Positions 22,852 to 33,306 are shown, counted from the first letter of the stretch. The stretch: DNA of 64,000 nucleotides from Shewanella loihica PV-4 (GCF_000016065.1 NC_009092.1:3472001-3536000); one strand, 5' to 3'. Made by a program: numbers and translations. The notes: generated by a model from the letters alone, not told the origin.

Positions 22852-23571
22852 CTATTTTTCCAGCCAGATAAATGAGGCCATGCGCCCGGTTTTTGCCTCG
22901 CGGCGGTAGGAGAAATAATCTGCGCTCATGCTATAGGTGCAGTGTGTCAGTTGATAGACGGAAGCGATGCCGAGACGCTCTGCCCGGTAACGAGCGATCC
23001 CTTGCAGGTCGGCCAAAAACTTATCGTCTTTGGGGGTAAAAAAGGCATCTGTTTCGGCATGCTGGGCGATAAACTGCGCCCTGACTTCCGCCCCAACCTC
23101 GAAGGCCTTGGGGCCGATACAGGGGCCAAGATAGACGAGTAGCTCATCGGCGGGCGCATCGAACTCGGCGATAGCGGCCTCGACTATGCCGTTACACAAG
23201 CCGCGCCAACCGGCGTGCACCGCCGCCACCTGAGTCGCCGCGCGATCGCAGATAAGCACAGGCAGACAGTCGGCGGTCATCACCACACACGTATGCTCGC
23301 CACTGCGGCTGAAGCTACCATCGGCGATACGGTTAGTGTCCAGATCTAGGTTTACCAGCTCAATACCATGAACTTGCTGCAGCCAGGCTGGCTTACCAGA
23401 CATGCCCAAGGCCTGAGCCGCAAGCAGACGATTTTGGCGAACATGATCGGGATCGTCCCCGACATGGTCACCAAGATTGAGACTATCGAAGGGAGCCTGG
23501 CTCACACCGCCCTGACGCCGGCTAAAAGCCAGCTTCACGCCAGGGGGAATGAACCAGTCTTGAGGCAGCAT
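22852..23571 (-). CDS. pgeF: Peptidoglycan editing factor PgeF (YfiH, multicopper-like/purine nucleosidase family)
   Basis: Members of this family were first called polyphenol oxidases; PgeF prevents wrong amino acids in peptidoglycan precursors in E. coli, and relatives act on purine nucleosides. The 239-residue protein has the conserved metal-site segments TADCLPVLICD and AAVHAGWRGLCNGI (with the Cys and His ligands) and GPCIGPKAFEVG. Its ATG shares a base with the rluD stop (TAATG), so the two are coupled, as in E. coli. Confidence 0.92.
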   Translation of the reverse strand: MLPQDWFIPPGVKLAFSRRQGGVSQAPFDSLNLGDHVGDDPDHVRQNRLLAAQALGMSGKPAWLQQVHGIELVNLDLDTNRIADGSFSRSGEHTCVVMTADCLPVLICDRAATQVAAVHAGWRGLCNGIVEAAIAEFDAPADELLVYLGPCIGPKAFEVGAEVRAQFIAQHAETDAFFTPKDDKFLADLQGIARYRAERLGIASVYQLTHCTYSMSADYFSYRREAKTGRMASFIWLEK

Positions 23572-24542
23572 TAATATTCCACCGGATGAGCCTTAGTGTC
23601 GTCACGCAGGGCGCGGGTCAAGGCCACCATATCTTCTGGGATTGGCGCCTGCCAGCTCATGATCTCACAGGTGAAGGGGTGTGCCAGCTCGAGGCGCACC
23701 GCATGCAGCGCCTGACGCTTAAAGCCGTTCAGCGCCTCCATCAATTCAGGTGTCGCCTTCTTCGGTGGACGAGGACGACCACCATAGACGGGATCCCCCA
23801 CCAAGATGTGACCTATGTGCGCCATGTGCACCCTGATCTGGTGGGTACGACCGGTTTCCAGACGCAGACGCAGACGGGTATGGGCGCGGAACTTCTCTGC
23901 CACACGGTAGTGGGTCACAGAGGGGCGGCCACTATGATGCACAGCCATATGGGTACGCTTGGTTGGGTGACGGGCAATCGGCTCATCCACCACGCCGCCG
24001 GCCGTCATGGTGCCACTCACGATCGCCTCATACTCACGGGTGATCTCGCGGGCCTGCAGGGCAGCGACCAGATGGGTCTGGGCCTCGACTGTCTTGGCCA
24101 CCACCATCAAGCCTGTGGTGTCCTTATCGAGACGATGGACGATACCGGCCCTGGGAACGAGCTCAATCTCGGGGCAATGGTGCAGCAGCGCGTTCATCAG
24201 GGTGCCGTCGCTGTTACCCGCTCCCGGATGAACTACCAGACCCGCCTGTTTGTTGATCACGATAATATGGTCATCTTCGTAGACGATATCCAGATCGATC
24301 GCCTGAGCCTCGGCCTTGATCTCTTCCTTCAGAGTGGCTTCGATCTCAATTTCCTGGCCTTCGAGCACCTTTTCTCTCGGCTTAGTCTGCACCATACCAT
24401 CGACGTAGACGGCACCAGCCTGTATCCACTCTTTAATACGTGTACGGGAGTAATCAGGGAACAACTCAGCCAGAGTTTGGTCTAATCTCTGCCCGGTTTG
24501 TGTTGCTGTGATCTCGCTTTTTAGATTAATCTCTTGTGTCAT
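23571..24542 (-). CDS. rluD: 23S rRNA pseudouridine(1911/1915/1917) synthase
   Basis: RluD makes three pseudouridines in helix 69 of 23S rRNA, including position 1915, which RlmH (also in this window) then methylates. The 323-residue protein has an N-terminal S4 RNA-binding domain (residues about 17-80) and the catalytic motif GIVHRLDKDTTGLMVVAK with the essential Asp near residue 140. It heads the rluD-pgeF pair and is divergent from bamD, the conserved arrangement. Confidence 0.96.
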   Translation of the reverse strand: MTQEINLKSEITATQTGQRLDQTLAELFPDYSRTRIKEWIQAGAVYVDGMVQTKPREKVLEGQEIEIEATLKEEIKAEAQAIDLDIVYEDDHIIVINKQAGLVVHPGAGNSDGTLMNALLHHCPEIELVPRAGIVHRLDKDTTGLMVVAKTVEAQTHLVAALQAREITREYEAIVSGTMTAGGVVDEPIARHPTKRTHMAVHHSGRPSVTHYRVAEKFRAHTRLRLRLETGRTHQIRVHMAHIGHILVGDPVYGGRPRPPKKATPELMEALNGFKRQALHAVRLELAHPFTCEIMSWQAPIPEDMVALTRALRDDTKAHPVEY

Positions 24543-24665
24543 AGGAACCGTACCCGCGTTTTGGGGTCCAAATTAAAGTGCTATCTGTTACAATCGTATT
24601 GTTTCTATTTTATCGTGAAATGGAAAAATTCTTAAACAACAACTTACAAAGAATCGAATTCAAGT

Positions 24666-25424
24666 ATGCATAATTTTGCTAAAGGCGCAGCTATCGCCTT
24701 GTTGTCATTGGCCTTAGCGGCGTGTAGTAGTAAACCAGAAGATGATATCGAACTGAGTAAATCTTCCCCCGAAGTCCTCTATTCTCAAGCCAGAACCTCG
24801 ATGGAGCTGGGCAACTATAGTAAAGCGGTGCGCTCTTTGGAAGCACTAGACTCTCGCTATCCCTTCGGTCCACACAAGACTCAGGTACAATTAGACCTGA
24901 TCTACGCATACTACAAGTTGGACGATTCGGCATCGGGCATCGCCAATATCGATCGCTTCATTCGCCTTAACCCCACACATAAAGATATCGACTATGTCTA
25001 CTATATGCGTGGTCTGGTGAACATGCAGTCGGACAACTATATGTTCCACGACATGCTCAACATCGACAGAACCGACCGAGATCCCAAGGCGGCGCAGGAC
25101 GCCTTTAAAGACTTCGATCGTCTGATCAAGCAGTATCCTAACAGCAAGTATGCCGCCGATGCGCAGAAACGCATGCAGTTCTTGAAAAACCGCCTGGCCA
25201 AGTACGCCATTACCGTCGCAGAATACTACATCAAGATGAATGCCTGGAGCGCCGCCGCCGTGCGCGCCCAGACAGTGCTGGAAACCTACCCGGGTACGCC
25301 ATCTACCGAGCGCGCCCTGGAGATCATGGCAACCGCCTACGAGGAACTCGGCCAGCAGAAACTCAAAGATCACGTACTCATGGTGATGCAGAGTAACTTC
25401 CCTAACAATGATATGCTCAAGTAA
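24666..25424 (+). CDS. bamD: Outer membrane assembly lipoprotein BamD
   Basis: BamD is an essential component of the BAM complex that folds beta-barrel proteins into the outer membrane. The 252-residue protein has a lipoprotein signal ending LALAAC (Cys20) and five TPR-like helical repeats, with the family segments SLEALDSRYPFGPH, DKFIRLNPTH-like IDRFIRLNPTH and FLKNRLAKYAITVAEYY. It is divergent from rluD with 123 bases between the two starts, and is followed by a terminator. Confidence 0.96.
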   Translation: MHNFAKGAAIALLSLALAACSSKPEDDIELSKSSPEVLYSQARTSMELGNYSKAVRSLEALDSRYPFGPHKTQVQLDLIYAYYKLDDSASGIANIDRFIRLNPTHKDIDYVYYMRGLVNMQSDNYMFHDMLNIDRTDRDPKAAQDAFKDFDRLIKQYPNSKYAADAQKRMQFLKNRLAKYAITVAEYYIKMNAWSAAAVRAQTVLETYPGTPSTERALEIMATAYEELGQQKLKDHVLMVMQSNFPNNDMLK

Positions 25425-25447
25425 GTCTGGCAATAATTGAATTAAGA

Positions 25448-25474
25448 GGCCCCGCAACTGCGGGGCTTTTTTTG
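25448..25474 (+). terminator. Terminator after bamD
   Basis: GCCCCGCA/TGCGGGGC stem followed by eight T residues, 24 bases beyond the stop. Confidence 0.93.
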
Positions 25475-25784
25475 ATCTGTTTTTATCTCGGGAGCCTCTT
25501 ACTCGCTATCTAGCCTCTTACCCACCACATGGCCCAACTGTCGGCACAAATTACCATTACACCTTATCGGTTGTTACACCTTGCCCGTTATTACCGAAAT
25601 AACCATCCATTCCGCCTATAAGCAGTCAGATTTCACCGAGATGAACGACCAAGAACTAACTCCCCAGTCCACGTCCTTTCTCACTCCTCCCTGAGGCCTT
25701 ACAGCGACATTTGATCTAAAAATCGACGTTTCGGGCAAAAGTTATCCAAACAAGCGAGATAAACAAAGTTTTTGCAAAAATGTG
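25475..25784. other. Intergenic stretch before tRNA-Phe
   Basis: I see no gene, repeat or clear site here until the tRNA promoter. The composition is mixed and no frame has a plausible start. Confidence 0.6.
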
Positions 25785-25813
25785 TTGACTCAAATGCGCA
25801 AAAGCCTTTTAAT
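25785..25813 (+). promoter_or_regulatory. Promoter of tRNA-Phe
   Basis: TTGACT (25785-25790) and TTTAAT (25808-25813) are 17 bases apart, ending 10 bases before the tRNA gene, with a GC-rich discriminator GCACCCC. Confidence 0.75.
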
Positions 25814-25823
25814 GCACCCCGTC

Positions 25824-25899
25824 GCCCGAATAGCTCAGTCGGTAGAGCAGAGGATTGAAAATCCTCGTGTCCCTGGTTCGATTCCGGGTTCGGGCACCA
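25824..25899 (+). tRNA. pheT: tRNA-Phe (GAA anticodon)
   Basis: The 76-nt gene starts GCCCGAA and ends TTCGGGC-A-CCA, closing the acceptor stem with an encoded CCA. The anticodon stem AGGAT/ATCCT encloses loop TTGAAAA with anticodon GAA. D-loop (AGCTCAGTCGGTAGAGC) and T-loop (GGTTCGATTCC) are canonical. Confidence 0.98.
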
Positions 25900-25925
25900 T
25901 ATTCTGAGGGTGCCTAGCGCACCAC

Positions 25926-25957
25926 ACAAAAAAGCCTCGCACTGCGAGGCTTTTTTG
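25926..25957 (+). terminator. Terminator after tRNA-Phe
   Basis: AAGCCTCGCA/TGCGAGGCTT stem followed by six T residues. The A-rich left side would let it work in both directions. Confidence 0.92.
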
Positions 25958-26054
25958 TTTCTATTCATCTTACCCATTTCAATCTTTTGCTATACCTATA
26001 GATACGTCATAAGTTTTAGCTTTCTGCTATTTACTCCTTCATTTGGGTATCTAT

Positions 26055-27680
26055 ATGAACAATATTCAAATCAAGCACAAGATGGCTTTCGGCATCTTAC
26101 TCCCCCTCTCGCTCCTCATCTGTATCTGCATCTTAGCAATCAACATGATGAATAATATCGAGAAAGGTGTCGTCACCATCTATAACGACAGAGTCGTTCC
26201 GCTAGAAGATCTTAAGGTGATCGCCGACGATTACGCGGTATTTGTCATCGATGCCATCAACAAGGCCAATGCCGGTGAGTTCAGCGCCGAACAGGCCAAT
26301 CAAGCCCTGCAGGAAGCAAGCAACAACATAGACAGCAAATGGCGCCAATACGTCGCCACCGAACTCACCACGGATGAGAAACGCTTGGTCGATGAGGCCG
26401 AGCGCCTGTTTGTTCCGGCCAACCAGCGTATCACCCATCTAGAACAGCTGCTTGGGGGGAAGTCAGGTAATATTGCCGGCCAGCTGCGGGAGGAGATTAT
26501 CCCACTCTACCGGGTGATCGATCCCATCAGCGGCACCATCGCCGAGCTGATCAGCCTGCAGCTCAAGGTCGCCGGCGAGGAGAAAGACAGGGTCGCCGAG
26601 ATCTACGAGTCCTCTATCTCCCTCTTCATACTCATCACCCTGGTGGCCGCCATTGCCAGTATAGTGCTCGGCGTCTGGATCAACCGCAGCGTAATGAAAC
26701 CCATCAACCACATACGCACTCAGCTACATACCATACAGCAAGACTCAGATCTCACTGTCACCTTCGAGCAACTGAATAAGGACGAGCTGGGGCTGATCTC
26801 CACCGGGCTCAACGATGTCTTTCGCCACCTGCGCGGCATCCTCAAAGGGGTCGCCGAGGCGGCCAATAGCGTTAGCGACTCTGCGTTAGCCCTTAACGAG
26901 TTCACCCAGATCTCTAACGCCCGCATTCAACAGCAGCAGGCGGAGACAGAGCAGACCGCCACGGCCATGAATGAAATGACGGCAACGGTTAACGAGGTAG
27001 CACAGAGCACCACGGCCGCCGCCGACTCGGCCAGAAATGCCGACCGATTCGCCGCCAACGGTAATGATATCGTCCAGCTGTCGATTAGCAGCATGCAGGC
27101 GCTGTCGATGCAGATCCAGAGCACCTCAGAGGTGATCACCCACCTGTCCCACGAGAGCCAACATATCGGCAGCGTACTGAGCGTCATCAAGGGGATTGCC
27201 GAGCAGACCAACCTGCTGGCCCTCAACGCCGCTATCGAGGCTGCCAGGGCCGGTGAGCAGGGGCGCGGATTTGCCGTGGTCGCCGACGAGGTTCGCTCCC
27301 TCGCCCAGCGCACCCAGGAGGCGACCCAGGAGATCGAGACCATGATAGAGACGCTGCAGAGCGGGGTGAACGAGGCGGTCACCGCCATGGATGTGGGCAT
27401 TAAACAGGTGGATGATGCCAATCAACAGACCAACAAGGCGGGGGAAGCGCTACAGGAGATAGTCGCCTCGGTCGACAACATCACAGAGATGAACACCCAT
27501 ATCGCCACGGCGGCGGAGGAGCAGAGCAGTGTCGCCGAGAGCATTAACCGCAGCATTATCGCCATCAGCGATATCGCCAGCCAGTCAACGGAATCTGCCT
27601 TAGAGCTGGGTCACTCCATCGCTCAGCTCACCTCGCTGGCCGACTCGATGCGGCAACAGGTCACCACCTTCAGGCTCTGA
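26055..27680 (+). CDS. Methyl-accepting chemotaxis protein
   Basis: This 541-residue inner-membrane chemoreceptor has a first membrane segment at about residues 10-31, a periplasmic helical sensor domain of about 155 residues, a second span at about 188-212, a HAMP linker (about 213-265), and a long coiled-coil signalling domain with the hairpin tip [34 protein letters not shown] that binds CheW and CheA. The sensor looks like a four-helix bundle type; its ligand cannot be read from sequence. ATG 26055 is preferred to the in-frame TTG 26043. It converges with the diguanylate cyclase gene, only one base separating the stops. Confidence 0.93.
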   Translation: MNNIQIKHKMAFGILLPLSLLICICILAINMMNNIEKGVVTIYNDRVVPLEDLKVIADDYAVFVIDAINKANAGEFSAEQANQALQEASNNIDSKWRQYVATELTTDEKRLVDEAERLFVPANQRITHLEQLLGGKSGNIAGQLREEIIPLYRVIDPISGTIAELISLQLKVAGEEKDRVAEIYESSISLFILITLVAAIASIVLGVWINRSVMKPINHIRTQLHTIQQDSDLTVTFEQLNKDELGLISTGLNDVFRHLRGILKGVAEAANSVSDSALALNEFTQISNARIQQQQAETEQTATAMNEMTATVNEVAQSTTAAADSARNADRFAANGNDIVQLSISSMQALSMQIQSTSEVITHLSHESQHIGSVLSVIKGIAEQTNLLALNAAIEAARAGEQGRGFAVVADEVRSLAQRTQEATQEIETMIETLQSGVNEAVTAMDVGIKQVDDANQQTNKAGEALQEIVASVDNITEMNTHIATAAEEQSSVAESINRSIIAISDIASQSTESALELGHSIAQLTSLADSMRQQVTTFRL

Positions 27681-27681
27681 C

Positions 27682-29262
27682 TCAGCCAACCACGAAGAGC
27701 GGGCTCACCTTGCGATGCAGTATCTGCAGGTTATTTCGCCCGCTCTCTTTTGCCTGATAGAGCTGCTCGTCGGCCAACTTGACCATATGCTGCCAGTCGT
27801 CATCGGCAAACTCGGGATGATAGCCGTCATAGAGGACGGCGCCCATGCTGACGGTGATGATCTCGTAGGGCGAGGCTTGATGATAGATGTTGAGATCCCG
27901 CACCCTTTGCAGCATGCGCCTGGCCAGCAGTTCCATCTGCGCCAGGTTATCGCCGTGGATCACCACACAAAACTCTTCGCCGCCATAACGGGTAACTAGC
28001 TCGCCACGGCGACGACACTCAAGCATCAGGGCCTGGGCCACCTTGATCAGGGCCTGGTCGCCACTCTGATGCCCGACCGTGTCGTTATAGGGCTTGAAGA
28101 AATCGATATCCAGCATGATGAAGCCAATCGCCCCCTTGCCCTCGCGCCACTGTTTATGAGCACGCTCGGCGAACACCTCCAGGCTGCGGCGATTGGCGAT
28201 GCCAGTGAGGGGGTCGTTAAAAGAGAGAGATTCCAGATAGTTTTGATGCCGCTCCAGCTTCTCCACCACCAGATTGAAAGACTCGGTCAGCTTGGCCACC
28301 TCGGTGATCGCCCAACCCGTAGGCATGGTGAGTAACACACCTCTGTGGGCCATCTTATCCAGTACTGCGTTGGCGACCCGCAGCGGCCGGACCACCAGCG
28401 CCGAGAAGGGAACGATGGCGATGTAGGACATCACCAGGACGCTTAAAAACATCAGGATTGACTCTACGGTAAAGATAGAGGGGATAAGATTCCGGTCGTG
28501 GATCACAGTGATCTTGAGGGAAGGCACGTTGAGCGCATCATGCAGGAACCAAGAATGCTCCGCGGAGATCTCATCCACCTTAGGTGTCTCTCTAAAACCC
28601 AGCGAGGTCTCACCGGCAAGCTCAGGTTTAGCCAGCACCTCGAGGTCAAACTTGATCAGGCTAAACTGCTCTATCTCCTCATGAATCGCCTGACTTACGT
28701 TACGTACTGTCAGCAAGCTACCCGCCACCTCTCCCTCGCCGTTACTGGGCAAGACGGTGACATTGCTGAAATAGACCACCCTAGATCCCATGCGCAGCAG
28801 ACCGCTGCGCACCGAAGGCTTCCCTGTATCCACCTCCACCTTTGAGGGGAGAAGCTTGCCTGCCACACCAACCTTGCCTAAGGGCAGCTGCTGCGAGTCA
28901 AAATCAGCGCCACTTCGATATTGCCACACCAGCTGATTTTGGCGGTTAAACACATAGAAACCATCGACATTGGCCGCCTCAAAGGCGTTATCAAACAAAT
29001 TCTTGGTCACAAACTCAGGCGATACATTATCGACAAAGCTCACCATATCATCCCAGATGGCGTAGTCGTAGCAGAGGGTATCCAGGTTTTTTTGGGCATA
29101 GGCGATCCCCTTTTGAACCGCCTGCAGATCTCTGTCTTGCCTTGAGATCACTTGCTCTTCAATTCTTGGCAGGTAGATGAGGTAATAGATGCCGCTTGCG
29201 GTCAGAAATGACAGCAGCAAGAGCCCTAGGGCTAAAATATTTAGGAAGTGATTTAATCGCAT
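27682..29262 (-). CDS. Membrane diguanylate cyclase with CHASE4-type sensor
   Basis: The 526-residue protein should make cyclic di-GMP from two GTP. It has a membrane segment at about 9-32, a periplasmic sensor of CHASE4 type (about 50-260, beginning with the LDTLCYDYAIWDDM segment), a second span at about 268-292, a HAMP-like region and a C-terminal GGDEF domain with the active motif GGEEF. The product-inhibition site five residues before it reads RRGE rather than RxxD, so feedback inhibition may be weak. No EAL domain is present. It is flanked by two chemoreceptor genes. Confidence 0.92.
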   Translation of the reverse strand: MRLNHFLNILALGLLLLSFLTASGIYYLIYLPRIEEQVISRQDRDLQAVQKGIAYAQKNLDTLCYDYAIWDDMVSFVDNVSPEFVTKNLFDNAFEAANVDGFYVFNRQNQLVWQYRSGADFDSQQLPLGKVGVAGKLLPSKVEVDTGKPSVRSGLLRMGSRVVYFSNVTVLPSNGEGEVAGSLLTVRNVSQAIHEEIEQFSLIKFDLEVLAKPELAGETSLGFRETPKVDEISAEHSWFLHDALNVPSLKITVIHDRNLIPSIFTVESILMFLSVLVMSYIAIVPFSALVVRPLRVANAVLDKMAHRGVLLTMPTGWAITEVAKLTESFNLVVEKLERHQNYLESLSFNDPLTGIANRRSLEVFAERAHKQWREGKGAIGFIMLDIDFFKPYNDTVGHQSGDQALIKVAQALMLECRRRGELVTRYGGEEFCVVIHGDNLAQMELLARRMLQRVRDLNIYHQASPYEIITVSMGAVLYDGYHPEFADDDWQHMVKLADEQLYQAKESGRNNLQILHRKVSPLFVVG

Positions 29263-29353
29263 CGACCACTCTCTTTGTCCTGCACTCTAGACTAGCTTAG
29301 TCGACCCGACGACAGAATTTGAGTATAAACCCAGCATTTCACAAATAAATTTC

Positions 29354-29382
29354 AAAAAAAAAGGGGCCTAAGCCCCCTTTCT
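29354..29382 (-). terminator. Terminator after the second chemoreceptor gene
   Basis: AAGGGGGCTTAGGCCCCTT on the minus strand forms a short stem followed by about nine T residues, just past the stop at 29394. Confidence 0.85.
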
Positions 29383-29393
29383 AAATCAACCGC

Positions 29394-31256
29394 CTAAATC
29401 TTAAACAGACTCACCGCCTGATAGAGTACCTGAGTGCGCGCCTTCACATCGTCGGAGGCCTTGGCGTTTTCATCCGCCGCCTGGGCCGACTCGGCGGCGA
29501 TGTCGCGGATCACTACCACATTCTTGTTCACCTCGGAGGCTACCATGCTCTGCTCCTCGATCGCCGCGGCGATTTGCGTACTCATGTCCATGATGTTGGT
29601 GACATCGGCGTTGATCTGCTCCAGCAGGGCGCCGGCACTTGCCGCCTGATCGGCACTCTCAATGCCTTGCCTTTGGGTCGCTTCCATCAGCTGCACAATA
29701 GAGCGAGTACGAGACTGCAGTGTCTGAATGATACCGGCGATCTCCTCGGTCGACTCCTGGGTACGCATCGCCAGACTTCTCACCTCATCGGCGACCACGG
29801 CAAAGCCTCTGCCCTGCTCACCGGCCCTGGCAGCCTCGATGGCGGCATTTAGCGCCAGTAGGTTGGTCTGCTCTGCAATTCCACGGATCACATCCAACAC
29901 GCTGCCAATGGTTTCGCTGTCTTTCTCAAGCTCGGAGACCACCTGGGCCGAATCGGTCAGCTGCGCCGCCAATGCCTGGATCTTCTCTATGGTGTGCTCG
30001 ACGCCGACCTGGCCTTGCTGAGCATTATCATGAGTGTTGCCGGCCCGCTCTGCCGCCAGCTCGGTATTGCTGGCAATCTCATCTATGGTCGCCCCCATCT
30101 CGGTGATCGCGGTCGCCACCATGTCGGTCTCATTGAGCTGACGTCCCACCCCTTCCGAGGCACGCATCGAGTTCTCCGACAGCTCCTGACAGGAGTGATT
30201 CACCACCTCGACCGAGGTCAGCACCTCTCGGATCAGCGACTGAAACGACTCCACCATGCTATTAAAATGACGGGCTATCTGGCCGATTTCATCATCCACC
30301 TTAGTATCGCATCTCAGGGTCAGATCTTTGGTTGCCTCGATGCGTGAAATCGCATCGCTGATCCGCTGCACAGGCTCCATGATGCTGCGAATGATCGCCA
30401 GAGTGAAACCGATTAAAACCAGAGTAATTAGGATAAAAACAACGATACTGATGGTAACAGTTGCGCTCTCAGCATCGCTAATCGCGTCCATGGATTGTGC
30501 CTTAAGCTGCACCAAGGACTTCTCTGCCGAGGAAATACTGTCTCGCAGGCTCGCCATGCTGCCACTGTCTTTGTCCAGACCCAGCTCCTGCTCTTTGCTG
30601 ACCAGGGCCTTGAAGTTCTTCTCATAATCGTCGATCAGGGCATTAAGCTCACCTTTGACCGAATCGCTTAACATGGCGCCAGAAACTTGCTGTCTCAGCA
30701 GCGCCAAGTTGCCTTTAAACTTATCCAGATAACTCATGGCGCGCCTGAGCATAAAATCTTTTTCGTTGCGGCGCAGCTGCAACATGGTCACCATCAGCTC
30801 GGGCTCGTTCTTCTCTTTCACCAGGGTCTCTACGTTATGCACCGCGCTGCGCAGCGCACCATAGAGGCCATCCTTAGGATGCAGGCCAATCTGCTTTTGC
30901 AGCTCGGCAATCTCGGCAAAGATAGACTCGTAGCGGGTCAGGTTCTGCCTAAAGGCTTGCAGATCGCTCTGGGAGATATCATGCCGATCGAAGATGGCTC
31001 CCAGGCTGACCATCTTCTCGTCTAACTCTCTCGCCTGCGTCTTGTGCTTATCTAGATAGGCCAGATCCAAACGGGCAAAAAAGTCTTTTTCATCTCGACG
31101 TAAACTCAAAACATCCTTTTCAAGTTCGATAACTTGTTGTGCAGCATGGGACAAATCATCCAGCTTTGCCGCCGAAAAGCGCTGCAAGCCAAACATCGCT
31201 ATCACAGAACAGATAGACACTGCTGCGCTAACGAGTAATTTGTGACGAATGAGCAT
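29394..31256 (-). CDS. Methyl-accepting chemotaxis protein
   Basis: This 620-residue chemoreceptor has an N-terminal span at about 6-25, a large periplasmic helical region (about 30-265) resembling a double helical bimodular (HBM-like) sensor with two LRRxEKDF segments about 110 residues apart, a second span at about 270-292, a HAMP domain and the conserved signalling tip [23 protein letters not shown]. The repeated RRDEKDF/RRNEKDF motif is the clearest clue to the HBM family, some members of which sense TCA intermediates; the ligand here is unknown. Confidence 0.92.
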   Translation of the reverse strand: MLIRHKLLVSAAVSICSVIAMFGLQRFSAAKLDDLSHAAQQVIELEKDVLSLRRDEKDFFARLDLAYLDKHKTQARELDEKMVSLGAIFDRHDISQSDLQAFRQNLTRYESIFAEIAELQKQIGLHPKDGLYGALRSAVHNVETLVKEKNEPELMVTMLQLRRNEKDFMLRRAMSYLDKFKGNLALLRQQVSGAMLSDSVKGELNALIDDYEKNFKALVSKEQELGLDKDSGSMASLRDSISSAEKSLVQLKAQSMDAISDAESATVTISIVVFILITLVLIGFTLAIIRSIMEPVQRISDAISRIEATKDLTLRCDTKVDDEIGQIARHFNSMVESFQSLIREVLTSVEVVNHSCQELSENSMRASEGVGRQLNETDMVATAITEMGATIDEIASNTELAAERAGNTHDNAQQGQVGVEHTIEKIQALAAQLTDSAQVVSELEKDSETIGSVLDVIRGIAEQTNLLALNAAIEAARAGEQGRGFAVVADEVRSLAMRTQESTEEIAGIIQTLQSRTRSIVQLMEATQRQGIESADQAASAGALLEQINADVTNIMDMSTQIAAAIEEQSMVASEVNKNVVVIRDIAAESAQAADENAKASDDVKARTQVLYQAVSLFKI

Positions 31257-31517
31257 AAGGGGAGATCCTTTTTGTTGAAGTGATTGCTTTACTTGTCTTC
31301 AACGACAATTAACACCTTGGAATGCCAAATTTGATTCCAATATTGAGTATAGTAACTATCGACTTACATACATTCATCTTTAATGAATTATTAATAATTC
31401 AGCCGCTTATCGAGCTCGATTGACTAAAAAAAATCCACCATCAGCTTTAAGTATATGGCCCAGCTTTCAATTTAAGCACAATTTGCATACAATATCCCAA
31501 AATAAACAGGAGGTACT

Positions 31518-32462
31518 ATGCAAGTTATCGATGCCGAAGCGGTGCACCAGGCACTGGACTTCCCCAGTCTCACCGCCGCCCTAAGAGACACCTTTGCCCA
31601 GCCCGCCGGAATGCCCCAGCGCCAGGTCTTTCCGTTAGACGACAGTAGCCACAGCGATGCCTTTGCCGTATTGCCGGCCTGGAACCAGAAGACCATAGCG
31701 GTCAAAGCCTTCACCTATTTTCCCGGCAATCCTAAGAAGTCTCCCGAACTTGAGAGCCTCTACTCCAAGATTTTGATCTTCAATCGCGAAACCGGTGAGC
31801 CCCAGGCCCTGGTCGATGGCACCAGCGTCACCTACTGGCGCACGGCCGCAATCTCGGCACTAGCGAGCCAGTATCTGTCACGGTCTGATGCCAAGCATCT
31901 GCTGCTGTTTGGTACGGGACGCCTGGCGACCTTTATGGCATTGGCGCATGCCAGCGTGAGGCAGCTAAAAACTATAACAGTATGGGGCCGCTCGCCGGAT
32001 AAGGTTGATAAGACCATCAGCGCTATCCAGGCCGCCGCGCCGCAGATAGAGGTGAAGGCCTGTGAGGATCTGCCAAAGGCCGTCGCCGCGGCCGACATCA
32101 TCAGCTGCGCCACCGGGGCGCCAGCGCCACTCTTCGATTCCGCCTGGGTCGCGCCCGGCACCCATGTGGACTTGGTAGGCAACCACAATCATGACAGACG
32201 CGAATGCGACAGCGAGCTGGTCGTCAAGGCCGAGGTTTATGTGGATGCCAAGGTCAATGTCTTCGCCGAGGCGGGCGAGCTGCTGATCCCTGTGTCGGAA
32301 GGCGTGTTTGAGCTTTCCCAGGTCAAGGGCGAATTGGCAGACCTCTGCCGCGGTGACATACCAGGTCGCCAAGGCGAACAAGGCATTACCCTGTTTAAAT
32401 CGGTCGGCACCGCTCTTGCGGATCTGGTGGGTGCCCAGCTAGTATACGAAAAACAGGCCTAG
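31518..32462 (+). CDS. Ornithine cyclodeaminase / mu-crystallin family protein
   Basis: The 314-residue protein belongs to the NAD(P)-binding family that includes ornithine cyclodeaminase, delta-1-pyrroline-2-carboxylate reductase and alanine dehydrogenase. Visible features are the RQVFPLDDSS region, VDGTSVTYWRTAAISALAS (substrate-site Arg), the Rossmann segment LLLFGTGRLATFMALAHA and VDLVGNHNHDRRECD. Substrate cannot be assigned; in many proteobacteria such proteins reduce pyrroline-2-carboxylate to proline. It has an AGGAGG site upstream of ATG 31518 and stands alone. Confidence 0.85.
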   Translation: MQVIDAEAVHQALDFPSLTAALRDTFAQPAGMPQRQVFPLDDSSHSDAFAVLPAWNQKTIAVKAFTYFPGNPKKSPELESLYSKILIFNRETGEPQALVDGTSVTYWRTAAISALASQYLSRSDAKHLLLFGTGRLATFMALAHASVRQLKTITVWGRSPDKVDKTISAIQAAAPQIEVKACEDLPKAVAAADIISCATGAPAPLFDSAWVAPGTHVDLVGNHNHDRRECDSELVVKAEVYVDAKVNVFAEAGELLIPVSEGVFELSQVKGELADLCRGDIPGRQGEQGITLFKSVGTALADLVGAQLVYEKQA

Positions 32463-32483
32463 CGCCTATAAGATGACATCATG

Positions 32484-32535
32484 GGGCGGCTAAGCTAGTA
32501 CAGCTAATCCAGTACAGCTAAGCCGCCCTGTTTTC
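32484..32535 (+). terminator. Terminator after the cyclodeaminase-family gene
   Basis: GGGCGGCT and AGCCGCCC arms enclose a repeat-bearing loop (AGCTAGTACAGCTAATCCAG) that can itself pair, followed by TGTTTT. Confidence 0.7.
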
Positions 32536-32772
32536 ATAGCCCCTTTTAGCCGTTGCCTCCTTCGACATTCGCTCCTTCAATGACGGTTTCTTCATAGGCT
32601 GCTTCACCATAGCCTCGAATGTTTCTCCTCTTCACATGCGACTTTTCCCACCTGGTTGGCATTCGATCTTCGCTGATATACCTTAAGCCAACACTTTTTT
32701 TCATTTCGCTTTAAACCATTTCAATCGCTGCCTATGTCTAATAGGTATTGTTCACTCACAGGGAAGACAGAT

Positions 32773-33306
32773 TTGAGCGCACTCACGAGTCCAGATGATG
32801 CTCACCAGCTCCTCGATGCCGTATTGGTGCAGCGCGCCAAGCAGGGAGATAAGACGGCATTTCGACAACTCTACGATCAGCATCACAGACGCGTCTACGC
32901 CCTCTGTTTTCGTCTGGCCGGCCAGACCGAGCTGGCAGAAGAAGCCACCCAGGAAACCTTTGTGCGCCTGTGGCAGAAGCTGCCCCTGTTCGATGGCAAG
33001 AGCCAATTTACCACCTGGCTCCACAGCCTGACGGTGAATCAGGCCCTGAGCTGCATCAAGAAGCATAAGAGCTTCTGGGCCAGGTTTATGCCGAGCGAAG
33101 AGACTCACGCAGCCGCCATCGACTTCGACTACCAGGGAGTGGACAAGTTGTTGCTGCGTCTACCGGAGCGCGCCCGTATCGTCTTCGTCCTCTACGCTCT
33201 GGAGGGATATCAGCATGACGAGATCGCCAAGCGCCTCAATATAGCCCCCGGCACCAGCAAGGCGCAGTACCACAGGGCCAAGAAACTACTGCAGGAGATG
33301 ATCTAA
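32773..33306 (+). CDS. ECF-type RNA polymerase sigma factor
   Basis: The 177-residue protein has sigma region 2 (FRQLYDQHHRRVYALCFRL...EEATQETFVRLWQKL) and region 4 (LPERARIVFVLYALEGYQHDEIAKRLNIAPGTSKAQYHRAKKLL), with no region 3, so it is an extracytoplasmic-function type sigma. It should direct RNA polymerase to a small regulon, probably including its own operon. TTG 32773 has GGGAAG six bases upstream; ATG 32734 is in frame but lacks such a site. Its stop overlaps the start of the next gene (TAATG), pointing to a coupled sigma/anti-sigma pair. Confidence 0.88.
   Translation: MSALTSPDDAHQLLDAVLVQRAKQGDKTAFRQLYDQHHRRVYALCFRLAGQTELAEEATQETFVRLWQKLPLFDGKSQFTTWLHSLTVNQALSCIKKHKSFWARFMPSEETHAAAIDFDYQGVDKLLLRLPERARIVFVLYALEGYQHDEIAKRLNIAPGTSKAQYHRAKKLLQEMI

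Noticed and set aside
25699..25977. A 92-codon minus-strand frame
   Set aside because: It is antisense to tRNA-Phe and to its promoter and terminator.
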